Shown in pieces: positions 7,744 to 16,479 of a stretch of DNA of 42,484 nt. The translations under genes and the position numbers were made by a program. This stretch comes from CAYMCO01 sp964388955 (GTDB lineage Bacteria; Chloroflexota; Anaerolineae; Anaerolineales; E44-bin32): positions 1 through 42,484 of the forward strand of contig CAYMCO010000043.1 in NCBI GenBank assembly GCA_964388955.1. Direction: 5' to 3'. The notes below the pieces were generated by a model, which had not been told where the DNA came from, ran no database searches, and saw nothing but the letters and a program-made list of their open reading frames with translations. Within the stretch, counting starts at the first letter, position 1, and every line of letters starts with the position of its first letter.

Positions 7744-8759
7744 CGTTCCTCCTCGCCCCCAGGTGCGCCAAGCAATTCCGGATCCAGAAGCACGAGGTTC
7801 CCCGTGACCTTCCCCGTTTGAAGCAGCTCATACGCCTTGACGGCATCAAGCAAGGCGAACCGCCGGGCCACAACGGGCTCGATCCTGCCATCGGCGAGAA
7901 GTTCGAAGAGGGCCGACCAGTCGTACTTGAACGTATCGACCCCTTCGCGATGTGTCCCGTAGCCCTTGATCGTCTTGCCGTTGGGAAGCAGGTTGCAGGT
8001 GATCAGCTCAACCACCAGAAGGATGAAATCGCCGAAACTCTGCGGCGCTCCGTAGGCGACAAGCACCCCGCCTCGCCGCAGCAGCGACAGGCCGCGTTTG
8101 AAGTACTCGGGGCCCATCCCGTTGAATACGAAATCCAGCCCCCCAGGCTCAGCCTGCCGGATCTCGTCCACGACATCCTGCGTGTGGTAATCAATCGGGG
8201 TTGCGCCGTACTCGATCAGGATCGAGTGCTTCCTTGCGGAGGCGAGACCATACATCTTGAGCCCGGCCAGCCTCCCCAATTGGAGGAATGCCGTGCCCAC
8301 GCCCCCGCTGGCGCCGATGATGAGCACCTTGTCTCCGGCTTTGACCTGCGCCACGCGGTGCAAGATCTGGTATGCGACCAGGTAATTGAGAATCACTGTC
8401 ACCGCCTCGGCCGGATCAAGGGCCTCGGGGACGTGAACCAGCTCCTGTGCCGGCCAGTAGATGTACTCGGCGTGACTTTCATACTTTGTCAGGGCTGCCA
8501 CGCGTTCGCCGACGGACACCTCATGCACGTCATTTCCCACGGCATCGACGACCCCGATGAAGCTGTAGCCGGGGACGTAAGGCGGCTTGCGCAGGAAGGG
8601 TCTGTTCCCAACTCGGATGGCCAAGTCATCCTGGCAGACTGGTGTGGCGAGGATGCGGATTCGAGCCTCTCCAGCGCCAGGGCCGCGCAGGTCGCCCTCC
8701 GTGATCTGGACAGCTTCCAATCCTCCCCTACCCGTAACGGTCACCTTCTTGTATTTCAT
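7725..8759 (-). CDS. MDR-superfamily NAD(P)-dependent oxidoreductase (VAT-1/quinone oxidoreductase-like)
   Basis: A 344-residue medium-chain dehydrogenase/reductase. The N-terminal GroES-like domain ends at about residue 120 and contains PPYVPGYSFIGVVDAVG. The Rossmann fold carries GASGGVGTAFLQL, the glycine-rich nucleotide-binding motif. The Cys/His/Glu set of zinc-dependent alcohol dehydrogenases is not evident, so a zinc-independent quinone or enone reductase-type activity is more likely. The start ATG 8759 has AAGGAGAAGGGAG upstream. The 3' end overlaps the small DQAA gene. With LAL 2 (9497-12235) upstream on the same strand, this is a plausible target operon. The exact substrate is unknown. 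Confidence 0.88.
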   Translation of the reverse strand: MKYKKVTVTGRGGLEAVQITEGDLRGPGAGEARIRILATPVCQDDLAIRVGNRPFLRKPPYVPGYSFIGVVDAVGNDVHEVSVGERVAALTKYESHAEYIYWPAQELVHVPEALDPAEAVTVILNYLVAYQILHRVAQVKAGDKVLIIGASGGVGTAFLQLGRLAGLKMYGLASARKHSILIEYGATPIDYHTQDVVDEIRQAEPGGLDFVFNGMGPEYFKRGLSLLRRGGVLVAYGAPQSFGDFILLVVELITCNLLPNGKTIKGYGTHREGVDTFKYDWSALFELLADGRIEPVVARRFALLDAVKAYELLQTGKVTGNLVLLDPELLGAPGGEEERCLERV

Positions 8760-8939
8760 CGCACTCCCTTCTCCTTTCTAGGGTCCGTGCCGGACCTGAT
8801 CGCTTTCTCCTGAAGGAGTTCCGCACTCTCAAGTAGCTGAGACAAGCGCCGCGTCAGTGTGCACGGGATCCTTCGTTTCGGTGGGATCTGAGGGATGCGG
8901 CCGAGCCACACAACCCAGATCCTTCCATTCTCTGTACGG

Positions 8940-9335
8940 CTACGCCTGGCGGACCATCAAGATGTAGAGGGTCATCGCGCAAGCCGCTATCGCCAACGGT
9001 GGCGCCACTTGATGGATTCTCAAGGCCACCTGGGGAAGGATATTCAGGCTGAGCAGACCGCCGGTGACGATCAGCGAGAGGAAGGACAACGCGCTGATGC
9101 CGATCGCCAGAAACATCACAAGCGTCCGCATGTCGAGCGACTTGTACAAACTGACGACGCTCATCCCGATGACGACCACGGTAGCCAACGCGATGAGCTT
9201 ATGGAGGGTGAATATCGCCGAGTTGTAAGGCTTTCCCGAGTGGCTCAGCCAAATACCGGAAAGCAGCGTGAAGACAAAAAGCATTCCGTATGCGGTCAGC
9301 TTCGTCGTCGATGTATTTACGCTTACGATGCTCAT
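8940..9335 (-). CDS. Small integral membrane protein (4 TM), unknown function
   Basis: A 131-residue protein with four hydrophobic segments: AYGMLFVFTLLSGIWL, LIALATVVVIGMSVVSLY, LVMFLAIGISALSFLSLIVTGGLL and LAIAACAMTLYILMV. The start has a near-perfect AAAGGAGG ribosome binding site. His residues at the membrane edges (TLHKLIAL and RIHQVAPP) could act as ligands, as in small b-type cytochromes, but that is speculative. It lies between LAL 2 and the MDR oxidoreductase on the same strand and may belong to the same regulon. Confidence 0.82.
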   Translation of the reverse strand: MSIVSVNTSTTKLTAYGMLFVFTLLSGIWLSHSGKPYNSAIFTLHKLIALATVVVIGMSVVSLYKSLDMRTLVMFLAIGISALSFLSLIVTGGLLSLNILPQVALRIHQVAPPLAIAACAMTLYILMVRQA

Positions 9336-9440
9336 CTGAATCCTCCTTTGTTCGCTTTCTTTCGCATACGATACAAGCTCGCAGTCGGGCTGTCAGTGGA
9401 CGCAGGTAGCATCTTCTTGAACGTGCAAAAGGGAGCCGGG

Positions 9441-9458
9441 GGTGTACTTTGGTACACC
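9441..9458. promoter_or_regulatory. Short perfect inverted repeat, possible operator
   Basis: GGTGTAC at 9441-9447 and GTACACC at 9452-9458 form a perfect 7-base inverted repeat around TTTG. It lies in the 161-base gap between the end of LAL 2 (9497) and the membrane protein gene that starts at 9335 on the same strand. The position fits an operator for the downstream gene. There is no U-run, so it is not a good terminator. Confidence 0.35.
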
Positions 9459-9496
9459 TCCTCGCCGAACAATCGATATCAAGCTGTCGAGTTGGA

Positions 9497-12235
9497 TCAA
9501 TCTGTGGGGAGCAATCCCAGCTCTCGAGCGAGGGCGACCGCCTGCGTGCGCCCCTTGGCGCCCAGCTTGCCGTAGATGTTGCTGGTGTGCTTCTTTACCG
9601 TGCGCACCGTGATGACGAGCTTTTCCGAGATCGCTCGGTTCGAATCTCCGGCCGCGATCAACCGGAGCACCTCCATCTCGCGCGGGGTGAGCGACTCAAC
9701 CAGGCCGGCCGCGTCTCCCGGGGGCGGTGCAGCCCCCGATTTTCCGTATCCCCGAAGCGCGTGGAGCAGCTTGCGGGCATGTCGCTTGACCGGTCTGGAT
9801 GACGATCTGCGGCCGATGATCGCTTGAAGCAACGGGGCCAACGGCGGACCCTGCTCCAGAAACAGCAAGGTGAAGCCCTCCGGCTCCGCCAATTCCAATG
9901 CGCGCTCGATAGATTCGATCGATTCAGTGCTGATGCGACCTTGATTGTCCTTCAAGGCAAGCAGTGCTCGGAGAAGATGGGCTTCAATCATGCGCGCCGC
10001 GCGCCCCGCCGGCCCGGCTGTCTCCTGGAGGCGGTCCAGCAGCGCCGCCGCCTTGGAGGAATCTCCCTGGGCGAGATACACTCGGGCGACGATAGCCTGG
10101 ACGATTTCCAGGAACAATCGTGGCAACCTCGCCGCGGCCCGATCACCGCTGACCAACTCGATGAGTGGTCTCGCACAATGCGACGCGCCTTCAATGTCGT
10201 GCTTGAATAAGTGGTTCTGAATCCTCCGCTCAGCAATGCGAAACGCATCCACCCTCTGTGCGATCCCGGAGAGGGACTGGAGTTCTTTGTCCGCACGGTC
10301 GAGATCGCCCTTTGCTTGCAGCAGGCGCGCCATCTGGACCTGGCCGATGAAGAGACCGTCCAGCCCCCCTCTACGGCAAAGGTCTACCCCTCTCTGCAAG
10401 TGCTCTTCCGCAACCTCCACGGCGTGCCATTCCAGGTGGATGTTGCCAAGCCCGACGTGGTCCAGACCCGCCGGGAGGAACGTCTTGCGACCTGCCTTGA
10501 TCTCGGGTGCAGCCGCCTCCGCTCGCTCCCCCAGATCGATGATCGATTGAAAGGTCCTGGCGGCCTCATGCAGATGGCCGTACTCGCGTTGGATCAGGCC
10601 GTGGACCATCATGGTGGATGCCGCCAGGCGCAGATCCCCGGCGTCGATAGCCTCCTGGAGGCAATTCCTGTACGCGATCTGAGCCTTCTCCTCCTGATCC
10701 TCGAACCAGTAGCCCGCTGACAGCGCGGAATGCACGCGGGCGCGCGAGGCCAGATCCGCCTCGCCGAGATATGCCAGGGCTTCTTCCGCCAACTGAATGC
10801 CTTCAACGACCCTTCCTGAGAGAATCGCGGAGCGACAGGCAACCGCCATCAACTCACCTCGCAGGCGGTCATTTTCGGCTGAAGAGGGTAGGGATCTGAG
10901 TATCGATATCTTCTCTTGAACCCTCGGGTCGAAGAGATCGATCTTTGCCTGAAGGACGTCGACCCAGAGTCTGTAGAACATCAAGCGCGGATTCTCCCGG
11001 GCGATGCCTTCCGGTAGGGCCCCAATCCAGGCACTCAATGTGCTCACCTGACCGGAGAACACCAGTGTGTGGGCAGCCTGGTCGATCAGGCGCGCGACGG
11101 CCTCGAACTCTCTTGCCGCCAGCGCATGGTTCACCGCTTCGACCACGAAGTCATTTTGCTCATACCACGCCATTGCCCGCGCATGCAGTTCACGAATCTG
11201 CTCGGCGGGCAGCGCCCTTCTCAGCTTCGATCTCATCAAGTCGGCGAACAGGTGATGGTAGCGAAACCATTGTCGCTCGTCGTCCAGAGGGATCACGAAC
11301 ATGTTGCTGTGAACCAGACCGTCCAGGATCTCCTCGCTATTCCCCTCGCCGGTAACCGCCTCGCCAAGTCTCGCATTCATGCGTTCCAGGATCGACGTCT
11401 TCATCAGGAAAGTCTGTATGTCCTCTGTTTGGCGGCCGAGGACCTCTTCCACCAGGTAATCCGCTACATAGACGTGGCTGCCTGTAAAATCCTTGAGGAA
11501 AGCATCCACGTCGCTGCGGCCCTTCATCGCCAGCGTCGCCAACTGAAGACCGGCAACCCAACCCTCCGTGCGCTCATCCAATGCAGCTACGGCCTCTGCA
11601 GGGAGCCCGGAACCTGCCATCCGGTCGAGGAATTCAGCTGTCTCATCCACACTGAAGCGCAGATCCCTTGCCCGAATCTCCGTTAGCTGGTTGTTTGCGC
11701 GCAGCCGCGCCAGCGGCAGAGGCGGGTCGTCGCGGGAAAGCATGACCATGTGAAGCATTGGAGGCGGGTTGGAGACAATTCCCTGTAAGACTTGAAGTAT
11801 GGTCCGATTCTGAATGACATGGAGATCGTCCAGGGCAAGCACGAATGGGATATGCGCTTCGAGAACATCGTTAATTAGGGCGGTGCTGATGATATCGCCA
11901 GAGGGAATCGATCCGGATTCCAGAAGGTTTTCGACTCCACTGCCCAGCCTCCGGTCCACCTCTTGGAGTGCGGCCACCAGATACACGAAAAATCGCCCGG
12001 GGTCATCATCCGCAGGTTCCAGAGATAGCCACGTGGACGGTGTCTCCAAAGTCCCCACCCATTCGCTGACGCACGTGGTCTTGCCAAAGCCTGCCGGCGC
12101 TGAGACGAGCGTAAACTGCCGGCCGGAACGCAACCCATTGTTGAACTGATGGATCAAACGTGGGCGCGCGACGCGAATAGGAGGGGGTGCGGGCCGATGC
12201 AGTTTTGTTAAGAGTAGATTCGACATCCTTGACAT
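9497..12235 (-). CDS. LuxR-family transcriptional regulator, MalT/LAL type (LAL 2)
   Basis: A 912-residue LAL regulator. The N-terminus LLLTKLHRPAPPPIRVARPR is typical, followed by Walker A APAGFGKT (residues 46-53) and Walker B LALDDLHVI about 90 residues later. A long TPR-like helical middle leads to the C-terminal LuxR HTH starting ESLTPREMEVLRLIAAG and containing RTVKKHTSNIYGKLG. The start is uncertain: ATG 12235 or ATG 12226 both fit the family, and neither has a strong ribosome binding site. Frame extension further upstream is unlike the family. A TATACT box lies at 12325-12330. Downstream on the same strand are a 4-TM protein, an MDR oxidoreductase, a small DQAA protein and a DUF4386-like protein, which look like a regulated set. 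Confidence 0.93.
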   Translation of the reverse strand: MSRMSNLLLTKLHRPAPPPIRVARPRLIHQFNNGLRSGRQFTLVSAPAGFGKTTCVSEWVGTLETPSTWLSLEPADDDPGRFFVYLVAALQEVDRRLGSGVENLLESGSIPSGDIISTALINDVLEAHIPFVLALDDLHVIQNRTILQVLQGIVSNPPPMLHMVMLSRDDPPLPLARLRANNQLTEIRARDLRFSVDETAEFLDRMAGSGLPAEAVAALDERTEGWVAGLQLATLAMKGRSDVDAFLKDFTGSHVYVADYLVEEVLGRQTEDIQTFLMKTSILERMNARLGEAVTGEGNSEEILDGLVHSNMFVIPLDDERQWFRYHHLFADLMRSKLRRALPAEQIRELHARAMAWYEQNDFVVEAVNHALAAREFEAVARLIDQAAHTLVFSGQVSTLSAWIGALPEGIARENPRLMFYRLWVDVLQAKIDLFDPRVQEKISILRSLPSSAENDRLRGELMAVACRSAILSGRVVEGIQLAEEALAYLGEADLASRARVHSALSAGYWFEDQEEKAQIAYRNCLQEAIDAGDLRLAASTMMVHGLIQREYGHLHEAARTFQSIIDLGERAEAAAPEIKAGRKTFLPAGLDHVGLGNIHLEWHAVEVAEEHLQRGVDLCRRGGLDGLFIGQVQMARLLQAKGDLDRADKELQSLSGIAQRVDAFRIAERRIQNHLFKHDIEGASHCARPLIELVSGDRAAARLPRLFLEIVQAIVARVYLAQGDSSKAAALLDRLQETAGPAGRAARMIEAHLLRALLALKDNQGRISTESIESIERALELAEPEGFTLLFLEQGPPLAPLLQAIIGRRSSSRPVKRHARKLLHALRGYGKSGAAPPPGDAAGLVESLTPREMEVLRLIAAGDSNRAISEKLVITVRTVKKHTSNIYGKLGAKGRTQAVALARELGLLPTD

Positions 12236-12324
12236 CCAAACCAGAAGAAACGGCTCTCCACAGAAACAGGCCGGATGCCATGAAGGTGAACGCTGTGGGC
12301 CAATCCGCCGGGTCTGCAATCCCT

Positions 12325-12330
12325 AGTATA
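12325..12330 (-). promoter_or_regulatory. -10-like TATACT box upstream of LAL 2
   Basis: On the minus strand TATACTAGGG runs from 12330 down to 12321, identical to the ten bases upstream of LAL 1. The predicted leader would be about 80 bases. No good -35 hexamer is seen at the right spacing. The complementary strand reads TAGTATAAC, which could equally serve a short frame starting at 12338 in the other direction. Confidence 0.35.
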
Positions 12331-12337
12331 ACGGCAC

Positions 12338-12619
12338 ATGAACCCAGGCCTCACCCCGGACGACACAGCGGCGTTGCTGGCCGAGGGCATCTGCGAGCTT
12401 GACGACGGCATGCAGTTGATTGCCCCAAGAACGACAATGCACCTGGCCCAAGCGCAATTACCCCCAGCTATCATCCTCGCCAATGCGGCAGAACAGGACG
12501 AGGTCTACGCAAGATGGCGGTCATCATGGTCGAGAGAATTGCAGGCTGCTCTGAATTGGCGCAGGCTGTGGATAGGCGGACCTCCAGTATATCGACAGGC
12601 GAGGGCTTTGCCTTTCTGA
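12338..12619 (+). CDS. Possible short protein divergent to LAL 2 (uncertain)
   Basis: A 93-residue frame beginning MNPGLTPDDTAALLAEGICE, with G/C-rich third positions over its first 60 codons, so it looks coding by composition. There is no ribosome binding site. A TAGTATAAC -10-like sequence ends just before the ATG, so any transcript would be leaderless. The last third looks random, and it may be a truncated remnant. I do not recognise a family. The rest of 12236-12791 shows nothing else convincing. Confidence 0.3.
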   Translation: MNPGLTPDDTAALLAEGICELDDGMQLIAPRTTMHLAQAQLPPAIILANAAEQDEVYARWRSSWSRELQAALNWRRLWIGGPPVYRQARALPF

Positions 12620-12791
12620 TCCTGTATGGAGCGGGGAGGGCGATGCGCGTCTGTCATTCGAATGGAAAACAGAGACCCTCCTGCGGCCGACCCCGACTAT
12701 TCTCCGGAAAGAAACTCACCAATCACTCGGAATCGCTGCGGTGAAATCCGCCGTCGAGTTGAGGTTCGCCTTGGAAGAATATGCCCTTTTA

Positions 12792-13553
12792 TTATTTCAC
12801 AGGACCTAGCCGCGCAATGCGAACCCTCTCACGAATAGCAACTTCGGCTTCTCCTCCGAGTTCATCAAGGAGCTCCTCAACTCGTGCGTACAGGTATTCC
12901 TCCCGGGCAGGAATTTCCTCTTCTTTGGGTTCTTCTTCGTATGCGCTCTGCTCTTCCCAATATGCACGGACTTCAGGCACAGATGAGCCATATATTCGAA
13001 AGTCAAACTCATCTTTCCGATCAATTACGAATAGTCCCCGATCAAGAACCTGCTTGATCGCGGCCTCAGCTTGAAGAACATCCTCGCAGGAGGTTTCTCG
13101 TTTGCGTTCAGCAAAGAGGATCCTTCCTTCGTGATGTACCTCGATGAAAGACCCTTTCGGCTCTGGGAGAATATTGACCAGAACACCATCGGGCTTGAGC
13201 AGGCGCCGGATTTCCTGAAGGGCATGAACCATGCCCGCATGGTCCATTCATCAGAGCGACCAGGATAAGATCGCCGCGTCGAACAGTTCCGATTCTCGAG
13301 CGGCTGCAAAATCCTCAAAGGCAGTATGGTGGAACTCTACTTGATCCCGCAATGTGTCCGGTCGATTTGCATTCGCCCGCCCGATCGCCTCCGCGAACCG
13401 ATCAATGCCGATGACGTGTGCCGCTGCCTGCGCGTAACGCCAAGTCAGACGGCCGTCGCCACAACCGATCTCCAAGACATGTCTCCCGGAGAAGTCAACT
13501 AGATCAAAGAGGGCGCGTATTTCGTTGTTTTCAGGATCACTTCTAATGGTCAT
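12792..13553 (-). pseudogene. Class I SAM-dependent methyltransferase interrupted by in-frame TGA
   Basis: Reading from ATG 13553 (GGGGAG just upstream), the frame encodes a Rossmann methyltransferase: motif I HVLEIGCGDGRLTW, then GIDRFAEAIGRA, then FDAAILSWSL, where a TGA at 13251-13253 interrupts. The same frame resumes at once with MDHAGMVHALQEIRRLLKPDGVLVNILPEP, the expected continuation of such enzymes, and runs to 12792 with an acidic coiled-coil tail. There is no frameshift, only one stop, so a single base change (for example from TGC or TGG) would explain it. Alternatives are sequencing error, a recent null mutation or TGA read-through. TGA is used as a normal stop throughout the window. 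It lies in an AT-richer patch, suggesting transfer. Confidence 0.8.
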
Positions 13554-13658
13554 GTGTTTTCTCCCCAGCACCGTTAGGAACCAATGAGGCAGCCTTGCAG
13601 CCTCGCGCTGAGCGGTTTCGGTTTGTTCCCAGAAGTGCCTTGCGCCGAAGCGTAGGGC

Positions 13659-14837
13659 TCAATCGGTTCTTGTCCATGTTGTCTGTCCATTGCCCGAGCT
13701 TCGCTCAAACGAGTTGTCTGGCTTTGACGGCATTGGTCGTTGTATCGATCTGTCTTGATTCTCCTGTAGAACAACATTCACCAACAAATCCTCATACCTC
13801 TCCTTCTCTTCTATCATTGGAAAGTGTGCTGAGCTTTCGAAAATGACAAGATGTATGCCATCTCTATCCTCCAAGCCATTGTAGAAATTCTCGACAATAG
13901 CCGTTGGATTCGCCATGTCGAACTTACCTTCAAAGAAGTATATTGGAACTCCAATGGATCGGATTTCTTCCGCAAGGTCGAGGCCGTCCATTTCCTCCCT
14001 TAGAGCGGTTATGGTCAAATCCATTCCTCTCAGCCTCAAGGCATTGAGACCTTCTATAGGCGAGTACTCAGGCGAAGTCAAGAAGCCCAGCATAGCTATC
14101 GTCTGCTTGAAGCCCGCATTTCGCATTACCCCACCATAGCGAGAAATGTGGTCATCTAGTTCCCTCATTTCTTCTAGCGTGTCAAAAGGCGGCGGCCCTA
14201 TTTCTTCCAGCGTGTGAAGTCTTCTCACCTCGCCGGATTTCTCAGCCGCGTCAACAACAAAATCATACGAAATGGCTAGCTTTTCGTGGTTGTTGATTAT
14301 CTGCCCCACGCCAACAAAGGCATGTATCTTTTCGGGGTACCTATATGCAGTCCTAATGCCAATCACCGACCCCCATGAGTGCCCAACAAGAAAAACCTTT
14401 CGAGCGTTGAAACGAGCTCTTGTGTAGTCGATCAGCTCGCTACAATCCTCAACCAACCTGTCGAGGGTCAGTGATTTGACAAGAATATCCTTGCTATAGG
14501 ATTTGCCTGCTCCTCGCTGATCCCAATGAACAACTGTGAAATGCTCGATCAATTCGGCATACAAGGTCCGCGAGCTCGATATGCCAAATAGCGGTGCGCC
14601 GGGACCTCCATGCAGAAATATCAGAATCGGATTGCTTCGATCTTCACGTCTGACAAATATCCATTGTTTGATACCGCCTAGTGTAACCTCCTCTAATGAA
14701 CTGACGCCGGCCGGGGTCTCAATGCGGGTCGCGTATCTCAGACCGACCTTGTAGACCTGCAGGCTGACAAGTCCAAGCACCAGAAGCCCTACCGACATGT
14801 AGATAACCCATTGGGCAAGATGCAGAAGCATTTTCAT
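13659..14837 (-). CDS. Membrane-anchored alpha/beta hydrolase, proline iminopeptidase-like
   Basis: A 392-residue protein. An N-terminal transmembrane anchor (about residues 8-30) precedes the hydrolase fold: HGGPG at 76-80, WDQRGAG at 105-111 and the nucleophile elbow GHSWGS with Ser 154. Near the C-terminus YFFEGKFDM offers the acid and ESSAHFPM the catalytic His. The order and motifs fit the prolyl iminopeptidase/tricorn-interacting hydrolase group. The start ATG 14837 has GAGGACA upstream. The last 35 residues are polar and unlike the family, possibly read into foreign sequence. The base composition is clearly AT-richer than neighbours, a sign of horizontal acquisition. The domain probably faces outward or is anchored at the inner face; orientation is not determined. 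Confidence 0.88.
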   Translation of the reverse strand: MKMLLHLAQWVIYMSVGLLVLGLVSLQVYKVGLRYATRIETPAGVSSLEEVTLGGIKQWIFVRREDRSNPILIFLHGGPGAPLFGISSSRTLYAELIEHFTVVHWDQRGAGKSYSKDILVKSLTLDRLVEDCSELIDYTRARFNARKVFLVGHSWGSVIGIRTAYRYPEKIHAFVGVGQIINNHEKLAISYDFVVDAAEKSGEVRRLHTLEEIGPPPFDTLEEMRELDDHISRYGGVMRNAGFKQTIAMLGFLTSPEYSPIEGLNALRLRGMDLTITALREEMDGLDLAEEIRSIGVPIYFFEGKFDMANPTAIVENFYNGLEDRDGIHLVIFESSAHFPMIEEKERYEDLLVNVVLQENQDRSIQRPMPSKPDNSFERSSGNGQTTWTRTD

Positions 14838-14931
14838 TTTATTGTCCTCACATGTTGTTCTTCACTGGGTAGATATTTCTTGGGATAACCTCTCCACCTC
14901 GGCAGCTCATCCAGCGGGCCAGGATTCCGGT

Positions 14932-15300
14932 TCAGCCCCATGTCCAGGCCGACCAGACTGTCAGGATATTCAGACCCAGCCCGACGATGATGAGATATTT
15001 GTCAAACGCTGAGGCGTATCCGGGCAGACCTAGGAGGTTGAACGCGAAATAGAGGCTAGCCCCGATGACGTTTGCCCAGCGGTTCACCGGATCCTTCAAC
15101 GCCAGGGAAAGCAAGATCATCAGGACCGGACCCGTCATGAATATGGCTGCGGCCAGCCAGAACCCCTGCGTCGTCGGCACCCCCTGGATTTCTCCCCCTG
15201 GGGTGAAGTCACCGCTATAGAGCCGCAACACATCCCCCAGCAGATAAACCAACATGAGCGCCGCCCACAGCGAGACCAGCTTGACCTTCACTTCAACCAT
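14932..15300 (-). CDS. DUF6326-like small membrane protein
   Basis: A 122-residue protein with four hydrophobic helices: LWAALMLVYLLGDVL, GFWLAAAIFMTGPVLMILLSLAL, NVIGASLYFAFNLLGL and YLIIVGLGLNILTVWSAW. The pattern matches small DUF6326-type proteins of unknown function. The ATG at 15300 lies three bases after the stop of the MDR oxidoreductase gene (15304), so the two are almost certainly co-translated from one mRNA. It is the distal gene of the run LAL 3, MDR oxidoreductase, this gene. Confidence 0.78.
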   Translation of the reverse strand: MVEVKVKLVSLWAALMLVYLLGDVLRLYSGDFTPGGEIQGVPTTQGFWLAAAIFMTGPVLMILLSLALKDPVNRWANVIGASLYFAFNLLGLPGYASAFDKYLIIVGLGLNILTVWSAWTWG

Positions 15301-15303
15301 CGC

Positions 15304-16275
15304 TCAATCTCTTTTGCACGGGTCTGCCACCGTGATGATCACCTTGCCGCGGGAATGCCTTTCCCCATAATAGCGGACCGCTTCAGCGACCTCACACAAC
15401 GGGTACCGCCGGTCGATGACCGGTATCACCTGACCGCTCTCGATCAGTTCTGTGACAAGAACCAGATCTTCCTGATTCTGCTGCAAATCAAAATTGCTCA
15501 CCGTATCTCCCCTCTTCAACCCTGCCTGGATAATACGGGGTAGGGATCCCCCCACGATGACATATCTTCCCCGGGGGCTCAACGCCCGCTTGATGTCTGA
15601 CAGCGGGTGCCGGGCTGCAATATCGAGGATCAGGTCATAACGGGACCCACTCCGGGTGAAATCTTCCTGCGTGTAATCGATGACCTGGGCCGCACCGAGC
15701 GCCCGCAACAAGCCCTCATTCTGCGCGCTGCAGACTCCTACCACTTCGGCGCCGAAGGATCCGGCGATTTGCACTGCAAACGTACCAATCCCCCCGGACG
15801 CGCCGTGGATCAAGACCCTACACCCCGGCTGAATCTCTCCCGTATCGCGCAAGCTCTGCAGGGCAACGACGCCGGCCTGCGGAACCGCTGCGGATTCCGT
15901 GAGGGTCAAATTGGCCGGCTTCAGGGCCAATGCCTCTTCGGCAACGGCTGCGTACTCAGCGAAACCGCCCCAGCCATAGGCAGCCAAATCGCCGTAGACC
16001 TCATCTCCCGGTTGAAATTGCTTCACCTGCTCCCCGATCGCTTCGACCTGCCCCGAAATATCGGCGCCCAGGATCTTGTTCTTGGGTCTGAGCAGTCCCA
16101 TCCCCGCCAACCGGACGGCGAACGGCTTCCCACGCACAAAGCACCAATCCGAATAATTGACCGAGGAAGCATGAACTCTAACCAGCACCTCATTCGCCCC
16201 GGGAACCGGTCTTTCAACCTCCGTGAGCCGCAAGACCTCCGGGGGGCCATATTTTGTATAGACCGTCGCCTTCAT
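15304..16275 (-). CDS. MDR-superfamily zinc-independent oxidoreductase (quinone reductase-like)
   Basis: A 323-residue medium-chain dehydrogenase/reductase starting MKATVYTKYGPPEVLRLTEV, which is typical of NAD(P)-dependent quinone or enoyl reductases. The catalytic-domain segment SSVNYSDW and the Rossmann motif HGASGGIGTFAVQIA are clear, and VIDYTQEDF lies in the expected cofactor-binding region. The C-terminal GRVI-type ending SRGKVIITV is normal. The start is placed at ATG 16275, six bases after GGAG; an in-frame ATG at 16287 would add four residues. It lies after LAL 3 on the same strand and is coupled to the DUF6326-like gene three bases downstream. Confidence 0.9.
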   Translation of the reverse strand: MKATVYTKYGPPEVLRLTEVERPVPGANEVLVRVHASSVNYSDWCFVRGKPFAVRLAGMGLLRPKNKILGADISGQVEAIGEQVKQFQPGDEVYGDLAAYGWGGFAEYAAVAEEALALKPANLTLTESAAVPQAGVVALQSLRDTGEIQPGCRVLIHGASGGIGTFAVQIAGSFGAEVVGVCSAQNEGLLRALGAAQVIDYTQEDFTRSGSRYDLILDIAARHPLSDIKRALSPRGRYVIVGGSLPRIIQAGLKRGDTVSNFDLQQNQEDLVLVTELIESGQVIPVIDRRYPLCEVAEAVRYYGERHSRGKVIITVADPCKRD

Positions 16276-16369
16276 TGGTTTCTCCATATTGCCGATTTCC
16301 GAGTCGATTGAAATCCATCGCTTCCAGATTAGCGGCTGGCAGGAATTAGTGTCATCCGTCTTAAGGATT

Positions 16370-16381
16370 ATTCCGAGGAAT
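16370..16381. promoter_or_regulatory. Short inverted repeat upstream of MDR gene
   Basis: ATTCC-GA-GGAAT forms a short perfect inverted repeat about 95 bases upstream of the MDR oxidoreductase start, in the gap after LAL 3. The size and position fit a transcription factor half-site pair. The repeat is short enough to arise by chance. Confidence 0.25.
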
Positions 16382-16479
16382 TATTCGTGGGGGTTAGGAG
16401 AGGATTCAAAGAATGATCGTTGCCCGCTGGCCTTCTCCTGTTCGTTGGTTGTTCAGTGATGGTCGTTGGCAGCCAATAG

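Noticed and set aside
7818..8813. 331-residue plus-strand frame over the MDR oxidoreductase
   Set aside because: It is a shadow of the real gene on the minus strand, whose Rossmann motif and ribosome binding site are clear.
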